Source of the DNA: Pollutimonas bauzanensis
GTDB lineage: Bacteria > Pseudomonadota > Gammaproteobacteria > Burkholderiales > Burkholderiaceae_B
DNA length: 64,000 nt
Reading direction: 5' to 3'
NCBI RefSeq assembly: GCF_900129885.1
Contig: NZ_FQXE01000005.1
Span: 147,959 to 211,958, forward strand
Shown: piece after piece, positions 47,845-57,275 of the stretch
How the letters are laid out: every line of letters starts with the position of its first letter
How positions within the stretch are numbered: the first letter of the stretch is position 1
Translations under genes and position numbers: made by a program
Notes under the pieces: model-generated
The model's input: only the letters and a program-made list of their open reading frames with translations
Databases searched by the model: none
What the model was told of the DNA's origin: nothing

Positions 47845-48444
47845 ATGAATGCCGGCTACTTCGACAAGCTCTACCACGCCGATCCCGACCCGTGGAAAGT
47901 CCGCAGCTCCTGGTACGAGCAGCGCAAGCGCGCGCTCCTGATGGCGGCCTTGCCGCGCCAGCATTATCGGCGCGCCTTCGAGCCGGGCTGCGGCGCCGGC
48001 GACCTGACGCTATGCCTGGCCGATCGCAGCGCCGAGGTGCTCGCCTGCGATTATTCGGCCGCGGCGGTGTCGCTGGCGCGCGGCAGGCTAGCCGCAAGCG
48101 GGAATGTGCGGATCGAGCGCCGCGCCATGCCCGGCGAGTGGCCCCCGGACGCCGCCGGCAAATTCGACCTGATCATAATCAGCGAGCTGGCTTATTACCT
48201 CGATGCGGCCGGGCTGGCGAAACTGGCCGCGCTGTGCGAGGCGTCGCTGGCGGCGGGCGGCGACCTGGCGGCCTGCCATTGGCGCCACCCGTTCCATGAC
48301 CGGCTGCAAAGCAATGCCGCTATCCATGCGGCCTTCCAGGCGCGCGCCCCGCTCGGGCGCCTGGCGCGGCATTCCGAGGCGGATTTCCTGCTGGAGGTCT
48401 GGCGCAAGGGCGCCATCCGCGGCGGCGCGGGGATGGCGGCATGA
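47845..48444 (+). CDS. SAM-dependent methyltransferase (NodS-like)
   Basis: 199-residue class I methyltransferase. Motif I FEPGCGAGDLTLCL (about 45-58), the acidic end of beta 2 in LACDYSAAAVSLAR and FDLIIISELAYYL (motif II) are clear. The opening YFDKLYHADPDPWKVRSSWY and the fold place it in the NodS family; rhizobial NodS N-methylates a glucosamine of Nod factor. Placed between the acyl-CoA dehydrogenase-like gene and a glycosyltransferase (overlap of four bases), so methylation of a glycosylated product is plausible but unproved. Confidence 0.87.
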   Translation: MNAGYFDKLYHADPDPWKVRSSWYEQRKRALLMAALPRQHYRRAFEPGCGAGDLTLCLADRSAEVLACDYSAAAVSLARGRLAASGNVRIERRAMPGEWPPDAAGKFDLIIISELAYYLDAAGLAKLAALCEASLAAGGDLAACHWRHPFHDRLQSNAAIHAAFQARAPLGRLARHSEADFLLEVWRKGAIRGGAGMAA

Positions 48445-49118
48445 TAGGCGTATGCATCCCGGTCCACAATGAAGAAGAGCGCATGGCGCCTTGCCTGGAG
48501 TCGGTGCTCGCTGCGGCCGCGCATCCGGCGCTGCGCGGCGAGAGCGTGGCCATCGCCGTGGTCCTGGATTGCTGCGACGATAGTTCCTTGCGCATCGCCG
48601 GCCGCTACCCGGTGACCGTCCTGGAGTGCCGCGCCCGCAACGTGGGCATCGCCCGCGCGCTGGGCGCCATGCATTTATTGTCCGCCGGCGCGCGCTGGCT
48701 GGCCTTCACCGACGCCGACACGCGCGTGTCGCGCAGGTGGATACAGGCGCAGCTTTCGCTGAAGGCGCATGCGGTCTGCGGCACGGTCACGGTCGAGGAC
48801 TGGCACCTCTACGGCCCGGACGCGCAGCTGCTGCGCGAGGGCTTCGAGGCGGCATACCGGGATGCCGACGGGCACCGGCATGTGCATGGCGCCAACCTGG
48901 GCGTGAGCGCCTGGGCCTACCGGCAGGCCGGCGGGTTTCCGCCCCTGGCCTGCAGCGAAGACCAGGCCCTGGTCGACGCGCTGCTGCGGGCCAATATCCA
49001 GATAGCCTGGAGCGCCAGGCCCAGGGTGCGCACCAGCGCCCGCCGCGACGCCCGGGCCAGCGGCGGCTTCGGCGACTATCTGGCGCAGCTGCTCGCCGGC
49101 CGCCTCCTCACCCTTTAG
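48441..49118 (+). CDS. Family 2 glycosyltransferase
   Basis: 225 residues, GT-A fold. Starts MIGVCIPVHNEEERMAPCLE, a typical GT2 nucleotide-sugar binding start; the DxD metal site is DAD 91-93 in FTDADTRVS and the acceptor-side motif is CSEDQALVDALLR. No membrane segment, so cytoplasmic or peripheral. Coupled to the methyltransferase by an ATGA overlap. Acceptor and sugar unknown. Confidence 0.88.
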   Translation: MIGVCIPVHNEEERMAPCLESVLAAAAHPALRGESVAIAVVLDCCDDSSLRIAGRYPVTVLECRARNVGIARALGAMHLLSAGARWLAFTDADTRVSRRWIQAQLSLKAHAVCGTVTVEDWHLYGPDAQLLREGFEAAYRDADGHRHVHGANLGVSAWAYRQAGGFPPLACSEDQALVDALLRANIQIAWSARPRVRTSARRDARASGGFGDYLAQLLAGRLLTL

Positions 49119-49138
49119 GCCTATGGCCGCAACCCCGC

Positions 49139-49212
49139 GACTAGCCATTTATGCCTAGCCGCCTAGTCACACTGCCTCCGGCGAATGACTCTTAGACGAA
49201 TGGCCTCCGGCG
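49139..49212. promoter_or_regulatory. Repeat-rich region upstream of the nar locus
   Basis: Between the glycosyltransferase stop and narK1 (148 bases) an inverted repeat GACTAG / CTAGTC (49139-49144, 49163-49168) with an internal CTAGCC copy, and a direct repeat GCCTCCGGCG (49174-49183, 49203-49212) are seen. I found no FNR box (TTGAT-N4-ATCAA) and no clear NarL heptamer pair here. The repeats are candidates for regulator binding. Confidence 0.35.
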
Positions 49213-49266
49213 CCCGCGGCGCCTAAGCTTGTGGCATAGGATTGTTCCCCGTCTATAGAGGCTATC

Positions 49267-50499
49267 GTGGCAACTAACAACAAGCAGCTCTCCGTGCTGG
49301 TCAGCAGCACATTCGCCTTCACCATTTGCTTCGCCATCTGGATGATGTTCGCGGTATTGGGCGTTCCGCTCAAGACTCAACTGGGCCTGAACGAGACCGA
49401 ATTCGGCCTGCTGGCGGCCATGCCGGTGCTGACCGGTTCATTGGTGCGCGTGCCCCTGGGCATCTGGACCGACCGCTACGGCGGCCGCGTAGTGTTCTTC
49501 TGGCTGATGGTGGTCTGCGTGGTGCCCATCTATTTGCTCGCCTATGCGACCGAATTCTGGCATTTCCTGGTCCTTAGCCTGTTCGTCGGCCTGGCCGGCG
49601 GCTCGTTCTCGGTCGGCACGCCTTATGTTGCGCGCTGGTACGAACAGGAGCGGCGCGGCCTGGCCATGGGAGTCTTCGGCGCCGGCAATTCGGGCTCGGC
49701 GCTGACCAAATTCGTGGCGCCGGCCATCATCGCCGCCTACGGCTGGCAGATGCTGCCCAAAGTCTACGCCGTCGCCATGCTGGCCACGGCGCTGATTTTC
49801 TGGGTTTTCTCCTACACCGACCGCTCGCACCAGCCAGAGAAAGTCACGCTGGCCGAACAGATCAAGGTGCTGAAGGACCCGCGGGTCTGGCGCTATTGCC
49901 AGTATTACTCGGTGGTGTTCGGCGGCTATGTCGGCCTGGCGCTGTGGATGACCAAATACTACGTCAGCGAATACGGCTTCGACCTGCAGCTGGCGGCGCT
50001 GCTGGCCGCCTGCTTTTCCCTGCCCGGCGGCGTGCTGCGGGCGATAGGCGGCTGGATATCCGACAAATACGGCGCCTATAAGGTCACCTGGGCCGTGATG
50101 TGGGTGTGCTGGGTCTGCTTCTTCCTGCTGTCCTACCCGCAAACCAGCATGATCATCAAGACCGTGGGCGGCGATGTGGCCGTGCATATCGGCCTCTCGC
50201 CCTGGTTCTTCACCGCGCTGATGTTCATCGTCGGGATCGCGGTGGCCATAGGCAAGGCATCCGTGTTCAAGTTCATCGGCGACGATTTCACCGACAACAT
50301 CGGCGCGGTTTCCGGCGTGGTGGGCCTGGCTGGCGGCCTGGCCGGGTTCGTGCTCCCCATCATGTTCGGCGCCCTGGTCGACCTGACCGGCGTGCGTTCC
50401 AGTTCCTTCATGCTGATGTACGGCACCGTATGCGTGTCCTTGATATGGATGCATTTTTCTTTCAAACCCCAGCGCAAAGCCTTGGCGATAGAGGCCTGA
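49267..50499 (+). CDS. narK1: Nitrate transporter NarK1 (MFS, nitrate/proton symport type)
   Basis: 410-residue major facilitator of the NNP family with 12 predicted membrane segments; starts with GTG. The type I NarK features are FAIWMMFAVLGVPLKTQLGL, the conserved arginine helix (VRVPLGIWTDRYGGR) and the nitrate signature GAGNSGSALTKFVAP in helix 5, with a second Gly-rich copy VSGVVGLAGGLAGF. NarK1-type proteins bring nitrate in with protons to start respiration. Followed by narK2 after 55 bases that hold a hairpin. Confidence 0.92.
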   Translation: MATNNKQLSVLVSSTFAFTICFAIWMMFAVLGVPLKTQLGLNETEFGLLAAMPVLTGSLVRVPLGIWTDRYGGRVVFFWLMVVCVVPIYLLAYATEFWHFLVLSLFVGLAGGSFSVGTPYVARWYEQERRGLAMGVFGAGNSGSALTKFVAPAIIAAYGWQMLPKVYAVAMLATALIFWVFSYTDRSHQPEKVTLAEQIKVLKDPRVWRYCQYYSVVFGGYVGLALWMTKYYVSEYGFDLQLAALLAACFSLPGGVLRAIGGWISDKYGAYKVTWAVMWVCWVCFFLLSYPQTSMIIKTVGGDVAVHIGLSPWFFTALMFIVGIAVAIGKASVFKFIGDDFTDNIGAVSGVVGLAGGLAGFVLPIMFGALVDLTGVRSSSFMLMYGTVCVSLIWMHFSFKPQRKALAIEA

Positions 50500-50510
50500 G
50501 CAAAACCCGC

Positions 50511-50533
50511 CCCGCGCGGCAGGTCCGCGCGGG
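50511..50533. other. GC hairpin between narK1 and narK2
   Basis: Perfect 9-bp inverted repeat CCCGCGCGG / CCGCGCGGG with a five-base loop, 11 bases after the narK1 stop and followed by AATCAGGAGAAACAG and the narK2 ATG. No T-tract. May stabilise the narK1 message or tune narK2 translation. Confidence 0.55.
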
Positions 50534-50554
50534 CGCCGCAATCAGGAGAAACAG

Positions 50555-51940
50555 ATGAGCACTCATGTACTTCATCAATGGGAGCCCGAAGAAAAACACT
50601 TCTGGCTCAGCAAAGGAAAATCGGTCGCCAGGCGCAATTTGTGGATATCCATCCCGGCGCTGCTGCTGGCCTTCGCGGTCTGGATGGTATGGAGCGCCGT
50701 GGTCGTGAACTTGCCGAGCATAGGCTTCCAGTACAGCACCAACCAGCTGTTCTGGCTGACCGCCTTGCCCGGCCTGTCGGGCGCGGCGCTGCGCCTTTTC
50801 TATTCCTTCATGGTGCCCATCTTCGGCGGGCGCAAGTGGACCACGATTTCCACCGCCTCCCTGCTGATTCCCGCCATAGGCATAGGGCTGGCCGTGCAGA
50901 ATCCCGAAACCAGCTATCCGACCATGCTGATCCTGGCCCTGCTGTGCGGTTTCGGAGGCGGCAATTTCGCCTCGTCCATGGCCAATATCAGCTTTTTCTA
51001 CCCGAAGGCGGAAAAAGGCTATGCGCTGGGCATGAACGCCGGCCTGGGCAACCTGGGCGTATCGGTGGTCCAGTTCCTGGTGCCGCTGGTGATCACCGCC
51101 GGCATCTTCGGCGCGCTCGGCGGCGAACCGCAGGTCTGGACCCGGGGGGCCGTCACCAAGAGCCTCTGGCTGCAGAATGCCGGTTTCATCTGGGTGCCCT
51201 TCATACTGCTCACGACCGTGGCCGCCTGGTTCGGCATGAACGATATCGCCTCGGCCAAGGCGTCTTTCGCCGACCAGGCGGTGATATTCAAGCGCAAGCA
51301 TAACTGGCTGATGTGCTGGCTTTATATCGGCACTTTCGGCTCCTTCATCGGCTACTCGGCCGGCTTTCCCCTGCTCATCAGGACGCAGTTTCCCGATCTG
51401 GTCGCCCTGGACTACGCCTATCTCGGCCCGCTGGTGGGCGCGCTGACCCGTGTGATCGGCGGCTGGGTTTCCGACAAGCTGGGCGGGGCGGTGGTCACTT
51501 TCTGGACCTTCATCGTCATGATCGCCGCCGTGTTCGGCGCCATCGCCTTCCTGCCGGGCGATGGCGGCGCGGGCAACTTCTGGGGCTTTTTCTGGATGTT
51601 CATGCTGCTATTCGCCGGCACCGGCGTCGGCAATGCGTCCACCTTCCGCATGATCCCGGTCATTTTCATGACCGAGAGGCTGCGCGCAGCCGCCGGCAAG
51701 GGCCCGGCCGCCGAGGCGGCGGCCATCGTCGATGCCAACAAGGAAGGCGCCGCGGTGCTGGGCTTCACGTCGGCGATCGCGGCTTTCGGCGCCTTTTTCA
51801 TACCCAAGAGCTACGGCACCTCGATAGCGCTGACGGGCGGGCCCCACGCCGCGCTGTGGTGCTTTATCGGCTTCTACGTTACCTGCGTCGCCATCACCTG
51901 GTGGTTCTATTCCCGCAAGAACGCCGATATGCCTTGCTGA
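50555..51940 (+). CDS. narK2: Nitrate/nitrite antiporter NarK2 (MFS)
   Basis: 461-residue NNP-family transporter of the E. coli NarK type, with an N-terminal cytoplasmic stretch (HQWEPEEKHFWLSKGKSVAR) and 12 membrane segments. Nitrate signatures GFGGGNFASSMANISFFYP and GNASTFRMIPVIFM and the arginines in ALRLFYSFMVPIFGGRKW are present. NarK2-type proteins exchange cytoplasmic nitrite for nitrate during respiration. AGGAG precedes the ATG. Leads into narGHJI. Confidence 0.93.
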   Translation: MSTHVLHQWEPEEKHFWLSKGKSVARRNLWISIPALLLAFAVWMVWSAVVVNLPSIGFQYSTNQLFWLTALPGLSGAALRLFYSFMVPIFGGRKWTTISTASLLIPAIGIGLAVQNPETSYPTMLILALLCGFGGGNFASSMANISFFYPKAEKGYALGMNAGLGNLGVSVVQFLVPLVITAGIFGALGGEPQVWTRGAVTKSLWLQNAGFIWVPFILLTTVAAWFGMNDIASAKASFADQAVIFKRKHNWLMCWLYIGTFGSFIGYSAGFPLLIRTQFPDLVALDYAYLGPLVGALTRVIGGWVSDKLGGAVVTFWTFIVMIAAVFGAIAFLPGDGGAGNFWGFFWMFMLLFAGTGVGNASTFRMIPVIFMTERLRAAAGKGPAAEAAAIVDANKEGAAVLGFTSAIAAFGAFFIPKSYGTSIALTGGPHAALWCFIGFYVTCVAITWWFYSRKNADMPC

Positions 51941-51965
51941 TCGTCCTTAAGCCGTTTTAATCACC

Positions 51966-51986
51966 GGCGCCCGCGGTCCGGGCGCC
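51966..51986. other. GC hairpin between narK2 and narG
   Basis: Perfect 8-bp inverted repeat GGCGCCCG / CGGGCGCC with a five-base loop directly before the narG ribosome site (TTTGGAGACACC). Same design as the narK1-narK2 hairpin; no T-tract. Confidence 0.55.
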
Positions 51987-52000
51987 AGTTTGGAGACACC

Positions 52001-55000
52001 ATGAGTCACTTTCTAGACCGTTTGAAATTCTTCAGCAAGACCACGGAGACCTTTTCCAACGGACACGGCGCCGTCGTCAAAGAAGACCGTACCTGGGAAA
52101 ATGCCTACCGGCAGCGCTGGCAGCACGACAAGATCGTGCGTTCCACCCACGGCGTGAACTGTACGGGGTCATGCAGTTGGAAGGTCTATGTAAAGAGCGG
52201 CCTGATCACCTGGGAAACGCAGCAGACCGATTACCCGCGCACCCGTCCCGATCTGCCCAACCACGAGCCGCGCGGCTGTCCGCGCGGCGCCAGCTATTCC
52301 TGGTACGTCTATTCGGCCCAGCGGGTGAAATACCCCATGGTGCGCGGCCGCCTCATGGACATGTGGCGCCAGGCGCGCCAGACCATGGACCCGGTCGCCG
52401 CCTGGGAATACATCAGCCAGGATCCGGTGCGCGCCAAGCAGTACAAGTCGATACGCGGGCTGGGCGGCTTCGTGCGCGCCACCTGGGATGAAGCATACGA
52501 GATCATGGCCGCCGCCAACGCCTACACGGTCAAGAAATTCGGCCCCGACCGCATCATCGGCTTCTCGCCGATTCCCGCCATGTCCATGGTCAGCTATGCC
52601 TCGGGCACCCGCTACCTGAGCCTTATCGGCGGCGTGGCGCTGAGTTTCTACGACTGGTATTGCGACCTGCCCCCCGCCAGCCCGCAAGTCTGGGGCGAAC
52701 AGACCGACGTGCCGGAATCGGCCGACTGGTACAACTCCAGCTACCTGCTGGTGTGGGGCTCGAATGTGCCCATGACGCGCACGCCGGACGCGCATTTCTA
52801 TACCGAAGTGCGCTACAAGGGCACCAAGACCGTGGCCGTATCCCCGGACTTCGGCGAAATGGTCAAGTTCGCCGATATCTGGCTGGCGCCCAAGCAGGGC
52901 ACCGACGCGGCGCTGGCGATGGCCATGGGTCACGTGATCCTCAAGGAATACCACGCGACCGGCGCATCGGCGTACTTCCGCGAGTACGCCAAGCAATACA
53001 CCGATTTCCCCATGCTGGTGCTGCTGAAGCAGAAGAACGGCGCGCTGGTGCCGGAATACTTCCTGCGCGCCTCGCATCTGGCCAACAACCTGGACGAAAC
53101 CAACAATCCCGAATGGAAGACCCTGCTCATAGACGAGGCCTCGGGAGACATCTGCGCGCCGGCGGGCTCCATCGGCTTTCGCTGGGGGGAAGCCGGCAAG
53201 TGGAACCTGGAAATGAAGACCGGCACGGGGGACCGGCCCATAGATCCGCGCCTGTCGCTAATCGATAGCTGCGATGAAGTGCTGCCGGTGGGCTTCGCCT
53301 ATTTCGGCGGAAAGGACGCCAGCGACATGCTGCTGCGCCATGTGCCGGTCAAGCGCGTGCAACTGGCCGACGGCGCCACCGCCCTGGTCGCCACGGTATA
53401 CGACTTGACGCTGGCCAACTACGGCGTAGACCGCGGCCTGGGCGGCGGCAATGTCGCCCGGGATTTCGCCGACGATGTGCCGTACACGCCGGCCTGGCAG
53501 GAAAAGCATACCGGCGTCAAGCCGGCCGATGTGATCACCGTGGCCCGCCAGTTCGCCGATAACGCCGACAAGACCCGCGGCAAGAGCATGGTGATCGTCG
53601 GCGCCGGCCTGAACCACTGGTATCACATGGACATGACCTACCGCGGCATCATCAATATGCTGATGATGTGCGGCTGCGTCGGCCAGTCCGGCGGCGGCTG
53701 GGCGCATTATGTCGGCCAGGAAAAACTGCGGCCGCAAACCGGCTGGACGCCGCTGGCCTTCGGGCTGGACTGGAACCGCCCGATGCGCCAGATGAACGGC
53801 ACCTCGTTCTTCTATGCGCACACCAGCCAGTGGCGCCACGAAAAGCTGCATGCGGCCGAAATCCTCTCGCCCTCGGCCAACGGCAGCATGGCCGACCTGG
53901 CGCTGATCGACTACAACGCCAAGTCCGAGCGCATGGGCTGGCTGCCCTCGGCGCCGCAGCTGGAAACCAACCCGCTGGACGTGACCCGCGCCGCCCGGGA
54001 AGCCGGCCAGGATGCCGCGCAGTATGCCGTCGGGCAGATCAAGGCGGGCAAGCTGAATTTTTCCTGCGACGATCCTGACAACCCGGCCAATTTCCCGCGC
54101 AATATGTTTGTCTGGCGCTCGAACATCCTGGGCAGCTCGGGCAAGGGGCACGAGTATTTCCTGAAGTACCTGCTGGGCACCCAGAATGCGGTGCTGGGCG
54201 ACGAGGCGCATTGCGTCAAGCCCAGGGACGTCAAGATGCGCCCGGCGGCCGAAGGCAAGCTCGATCTGCTGGTGGTGCTCGACTTCCGCATGTCCACCAC
54301 CTGCCTGTATGGCGACGTCGTGCTGCCTACCGCCACCTGGTACGAGAAGGACGACCTGAACACCTCCGACATGCATCCCTTCATCCATCCGCTGTCGGAG
54401 GCCGTGCAGCCGCTGTGGCAATCGAAGTCGGACTGGGAAATCTACAAAGGCCTGGCCAAGAAATTCTCTGAAATAGGCGGGGACTACCTGGGCGTCCAGC
54501 AGGACCTGATCCTGACGCCGCTGATGCACGACACGCCGGGGGAACTGGGCCAGCCCTTCGATCCCAAGGACTGGCGCGCCGGCGAGTGCGAGCCCGTGCC
54601 GGGCAAGACCATGCCGGCCATGACCGTCGTGGAGCGGGATTACCGCGACATCTACAAGAAATTCACATCGGTCGGGCCGCTGCTGGAAAGCATAGGCAAT
54701 GGCGGCAAGGGCATAGCCTGGAAAACCGGACACGAAGTGGACGTCTTGCGCGGCGTCAACCAGGTGGTCACCGAAGAGGGCGTATCGAAAGGCCAGCCGC
54801 GCCTGGACACCGCGATCGACGCCGCGGAAATGATCCTGTCCCTGGCGCCCGAGACCAACGGCCACGTGGCCGTCAAGGCCTGGGCCGCGCTGTCCAAGAT
54901 AACCGGGCGCGAACACACCCATCTGGCCCTGCCCAAGGAACACGAATCCATTCGCTTTCGCGACGTGCAGGCGCAGCCGCGCAAGATCATTTCGTCGCCC

Positions 55001-55696
55001 ACCTGGTCGGGCCTGGAAAGCGAAGAGGTCAGCTACAACGCGTGCTATACCAACGTCCATGAGCTCATCCCGTGGCGCACCCTTACCGGGCGCCAGCAGT
55101 TCTACCAGGACCACCTGTGGATGCGCGATTTCGGCGAAGGCCTGTGCGTGTACAAGCCGGCCATCGATACCAAGACCACGGCCTCGATGCTGGGCGCCCA
55201 GCCCAATGGCAACAAGGAAATCGCCCTGAACTGGATCACGCCGCACCAGAAATGGGGCATCCATTCCACGTATTCGGACAACCTGCGCATGCTGACCCTG
55301 TCGCGCGGCGGCCCGCACGTGTGGCTCTCGGAAACCGACGCGAAGTCGGCCGGGATCGTCGACAACGACTGGCTCGAAGTCTTCAATGTCAACGGCACGC
55401 TGGCGGTTCGGGCGGTGGTCAGCCAGCGCGTGCCCGAAGGCATGATTCTGATGTACCACGCCCAGGAGAAAATCATCAACATGCCCGGCGCCGAGATCTC
55501 CGGCAAGCGCGGCGGCATCCACAACTCGGTGACCCGCACAGTCCTCAAGCCGACCCACATGATAGGCGGCTATGCGCAGCTGTCGTATGGCTTCAATTAC
55601 TACGGCACCGTCGGCTCCAATCGCGACGAATTCGTGCTGGTGCGCAAAATGAAGAATGTGGAATGGCTGGAAGGCCCGTTGAAAGTCGAGGCATAA
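52001..55696 (+). CDS. narG: Respiratory nitrate reductase alpha subunit
   Basis: Catalytic subunit reducing nitrate to nitrite on the cytoplasmic side; binds bis-MGD molybdenum and the FS0 [4Fe-4S] cluster. 1231 residues (E. coli 1247). The FS0 ligands His50, Cys54, Cys58 and Cys93 are visible in HGVNCTGSCSW and CPRGASYSW. It continues with NDLPPASPQ-like and GSNVPMTRTPDAHF segments of the molybdopterin domain. No Tat signal, as expected for membrane-bound Nar. First of narGHJI; narH begins nine bases after the stop. Confidence 0.97.
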   Translation: MSHFLDRLKFFSKTTETFSNGHGAVVKEDRTWENAYRQRWQHDKIVRSTHGVNCTGSCSWKVYVKSGLITWETQQTDYPRTRPDLPNHEPRGCPRGASYSWYVYSAQRVKYPMVRGRLMDMWRQARQTMDPVAAWEYISQDPVRAKQYKSIRGLGGFVRATWDEAYEIMAAANAYTVKKFGPDRIIGFSPIPAMSMVSYASGTRYLSLIGGVALSFYDWYCDLPPASPQVWGEQTDVPESADWYNSSYLLVWGSNVPMTRTPDAHFYTEVRYKGTKTVAVSPDFGEMVKFADIWLAPKQGTDAALAMAMGHVILKEYHATGASAYFREYAKQYTDFPMLVLLKQKNGALVPEYFLRASHLANNLDETNNPEWKTLLIDEASGDICAPAGSIGFRWGEAGKWNLEMKTGTGDRPIDPRLSLIDSCDEVLPVGFAYFGGKDASDMLLRHVPVKRVQLADGATALVATVYDLTLANYGVDRGLGGGNVARDFADDVPYTPAWQEKHTGVKPADVITVARQFADNADKTRGKSMVIVGAGLNHWYHMDMTYRGIINMLMMCGCVGQSGGGWAHYVGQEKLRPQTGWTPLAFGLDWNRPMRQMNGTSFFYAHTSQWRHEKLHAAEILSPSANGSMADLALIDYNAKSERMGWLPSAPQLETNPLDVTRAAREAGQDAAQYAVGQIKAGKLNFSCDDPDNPANFPRNMFVWRSNILGSSGKGHEYFLKYLLGTQNAVLGDEAHCVKPRDVKMRPAAEGKLDLLVVLDFRMSTTCLYGDVVLPTATWYEKDDLNTSDMHPFIHPLSEAVQPLWQSKSDWEIYKGLAKKFSEIGGDYLGVQQDLILTPLMHDTPGELGQPFDPKDWRAGECEPVPGKTMPAMTVVERDYRDIYKKFTSVGPLLESIGNGGKGIAWKTGHEVDVLRGVNQVVTEEGVSKGQPRLDTAIDAAEMILSLAPETNGHVAVKAWAALSKITGREHTHLALPKEHESIRFRDVQAQPRKIISSPTWSGLESEEVSYNACYTNVHELIPWRTLTGRQQFYQDHLWMRDFGEGLCVYKPAIDTKTTASMLGAQPNGNKEIALNWITPHQKWGIHSTYSDNLRMLTLSRGGPHVWLSETDAKSAGIVDNDWLEVFNVNGTLAVRAVVSQRVPEGMILMYHAQEKIINMPGAEISGKRGGIHNSVTRTVLKPTHMIGGYAQLSYGFNYYGTVGSNRDEFVLVRKMKNVEWLEGPLKVEA

Positions 55697-55705
55697 GGAG
55701 AAGAA

Positions 55706-57262
55706 ATGAAAATCAGGGCGCAAATCGGCATGGTGCTGAACCTGGACAAGTGCATCGGCTGCCACACATGTTCAGTCACCTGTAAAAATGTGTGGACCAG
55801 CCGCGACGGCGTGGAATATGCTTGGTTCAACAATGTAGAGACCAAGCCGGGCATAGGCTATCCGAAAGAATGGGAAAACCAGGATAAATGGAATGGCGGC
55901 TGGCGCCGCAACGCCGCCGGCAAGATAGAACCGCGCCAGGGCGGCCGCCTGAAGATTCTTGCCAATATCTTCGCCAACCCGAATCTGCCGCAGATCGACG
56001 AGTACTACGAGCCCTTCACCTACGACTATGAGCGGCTGCAGAATGCGCCGCTGTCGGAAACGCCGCCCACGGCGCGTCCGATCTCGGTCATCACGGGCAA
56101 GGTCATGGACAAGATCATCTGGGGTCCCAACTGGGAGGACGACCTCGGCGGCGAATTCGCCGCGCGCAGCAAGGACAAACTGTTCGACAACATGCAGAAG
56201 GAAATGTACGGCACGTTCGAGAACACCTTCATGATGTATCTTCCGCGCCTGTGCGAGCATTGCCTGAATCCGGCCTGCGTCGCGTCCTGCCCCTCGGGCT
56301 CGGTCTACAAGCGCGCCGACGACGGTATCGTGCTGATAGACCAGGACAAATGCCGCGGCTGGCGCATGTGCATTTCAGGCTGCCCCTACAAGAAGATCTA
56401 CTACAACTGGTCTTCCGGCAAGGCGGAAAAATGCACCTTCTGCTATCCGCGCATCGAAGCCGGCCAGCCCACGGTGTGCTCGGAAACCTGCGTGGGACGC
56501 ATCCGCTACCTCGGCGTCCTGCTGTACGACGCCGACAAAATCGAGGCGGCGGCATCGGTGGCCGACGTGCAGGACCTCTACGAAGCGCAGCTCGATGTAT
56601 TCCTGGACCCGCACGCTCCCGAAGTGATCGAGGAGGCCCGCCGCCAGGGCATACCCGATTCCTGGCTGGAAGCGGCCCGCAAGTCGCCCGTGTACAAAAT
56701 GGCGAAGGAATGGAAAATCGCTTTTCCGCTGCATCCGGAATACCGCACCTTGCCCATGGTCTGGTATATCCCGCCGCTGTCGCCCATCCAGGCGGCGGCC
56801 GAATCCGGGAAATTGGGCCTGAACGGCATCATCCCGGACACCCGCAGCTTGCGCATACCCGTGCGCTACCTGGCCAACCTGCTGACGGCCGGCAAGGAAG
56901 CGCCGGTCGTCACCGCGCTGGACCGCATGCTGGCGATGCGGGCCTATATGCGCAGCAAGATCGTCGACAAGGTGGAAAACCTGGCGGTGCTGCAGCAGGT
57001 CGGCCTGAGCGTGGCCGAGGTCGACGATATGTACCGCATCCTGGCGCTCGCCAACTACGAGGACCGCTTCGTCATTCCCAGCAGCCACAAGGAAATGGTC
57101 GAAGACAGCTTCAACGAGAAGGGCTCCTGCGGCTTCACTTTCGGCAATGGCTGCTCGGACGGCGTCAGCGAGCCATCGCTGTTCGGCAAGAAAAAGCATG
57201 GCTCGGAGATCTTCGTGTCCATGCCCAAGTCCCGCAAGAAACGCACAGAAGAGCTGGTCTAG
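55706..57262 (+). CDS. narH: Respiratory nitrate reductase beta subunit
   Basis: Electron-transfer subunit with four iron-sulfur clusters. 518 residues. Cys groups: CIGCHTCSVTC (16-26), CEHCLNPACVASC, CRGWRMCISGC (the Trp-containing [3Fe-4S] group) and CTFCYPR with CSETC. Bridges NarG to the NarI hemes. Ribosome site AAGGAGAAG is just after the narG stop. The C-terminal 40 residues (KKKHGSEIFVSMPKSRKKRT) are basic. narJ begins 13 bases after the stop. Confidence 0.97.
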   Translation: MKIRAQIGMVLNLDKCIGCHTCSVTCKNVWTSRDGVEYAWFNNVETKPGIGYPKEWENQDKWNGGWRRNAAGKIEPRQGGRLKILANIFANPNLPQIDEYYEPFTYDYERLQNAPLSETPPTARPISVITGKVMDKIIWGPNWEDDLGGEFAARSKDKLFDNMQKEMYGTFENTFMMYLPRLCEHCLNPACVASCPSGSVYKRADDGIVLIDQDKCRGWRMCISGCPYKKIYYNWSSGKAEKCTFCYPRIEAGQPTVCSETCVGRIRYLGVLLYDADKIEAAASVADVQDLYEAQLDVFLDPHAPEVIEEARRQGIPDSWLEAARKSPVYKMAKEWKIAFPLHPEYRTLPMVWYIPPLSPIQAAAESGKLGLNGIIPDTRSLRIPVRYLANLLTAGKEAPVVTALDRMLAMRAYMRSKIVDKVENLAVLQQVGLSVAEVDDMYRILALANYEDRFVIPSSHKEMVEDSFNEKGSCGFTFGNGCSDGVSEPSLFGKKKHGSEIFVSMPKSRKKRTEELV

Positions 57263-57275
57263 ACTAGGAAACCTC

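Noticed and set aside
53258-55765. 835-codon open frame on the strand opposite narG
   Set aside because: It is antisense to a certain gene. Long antisense frames arise from the G/C bias at third positions; its translation has His/Arg/Gly-rich composition with no domain.
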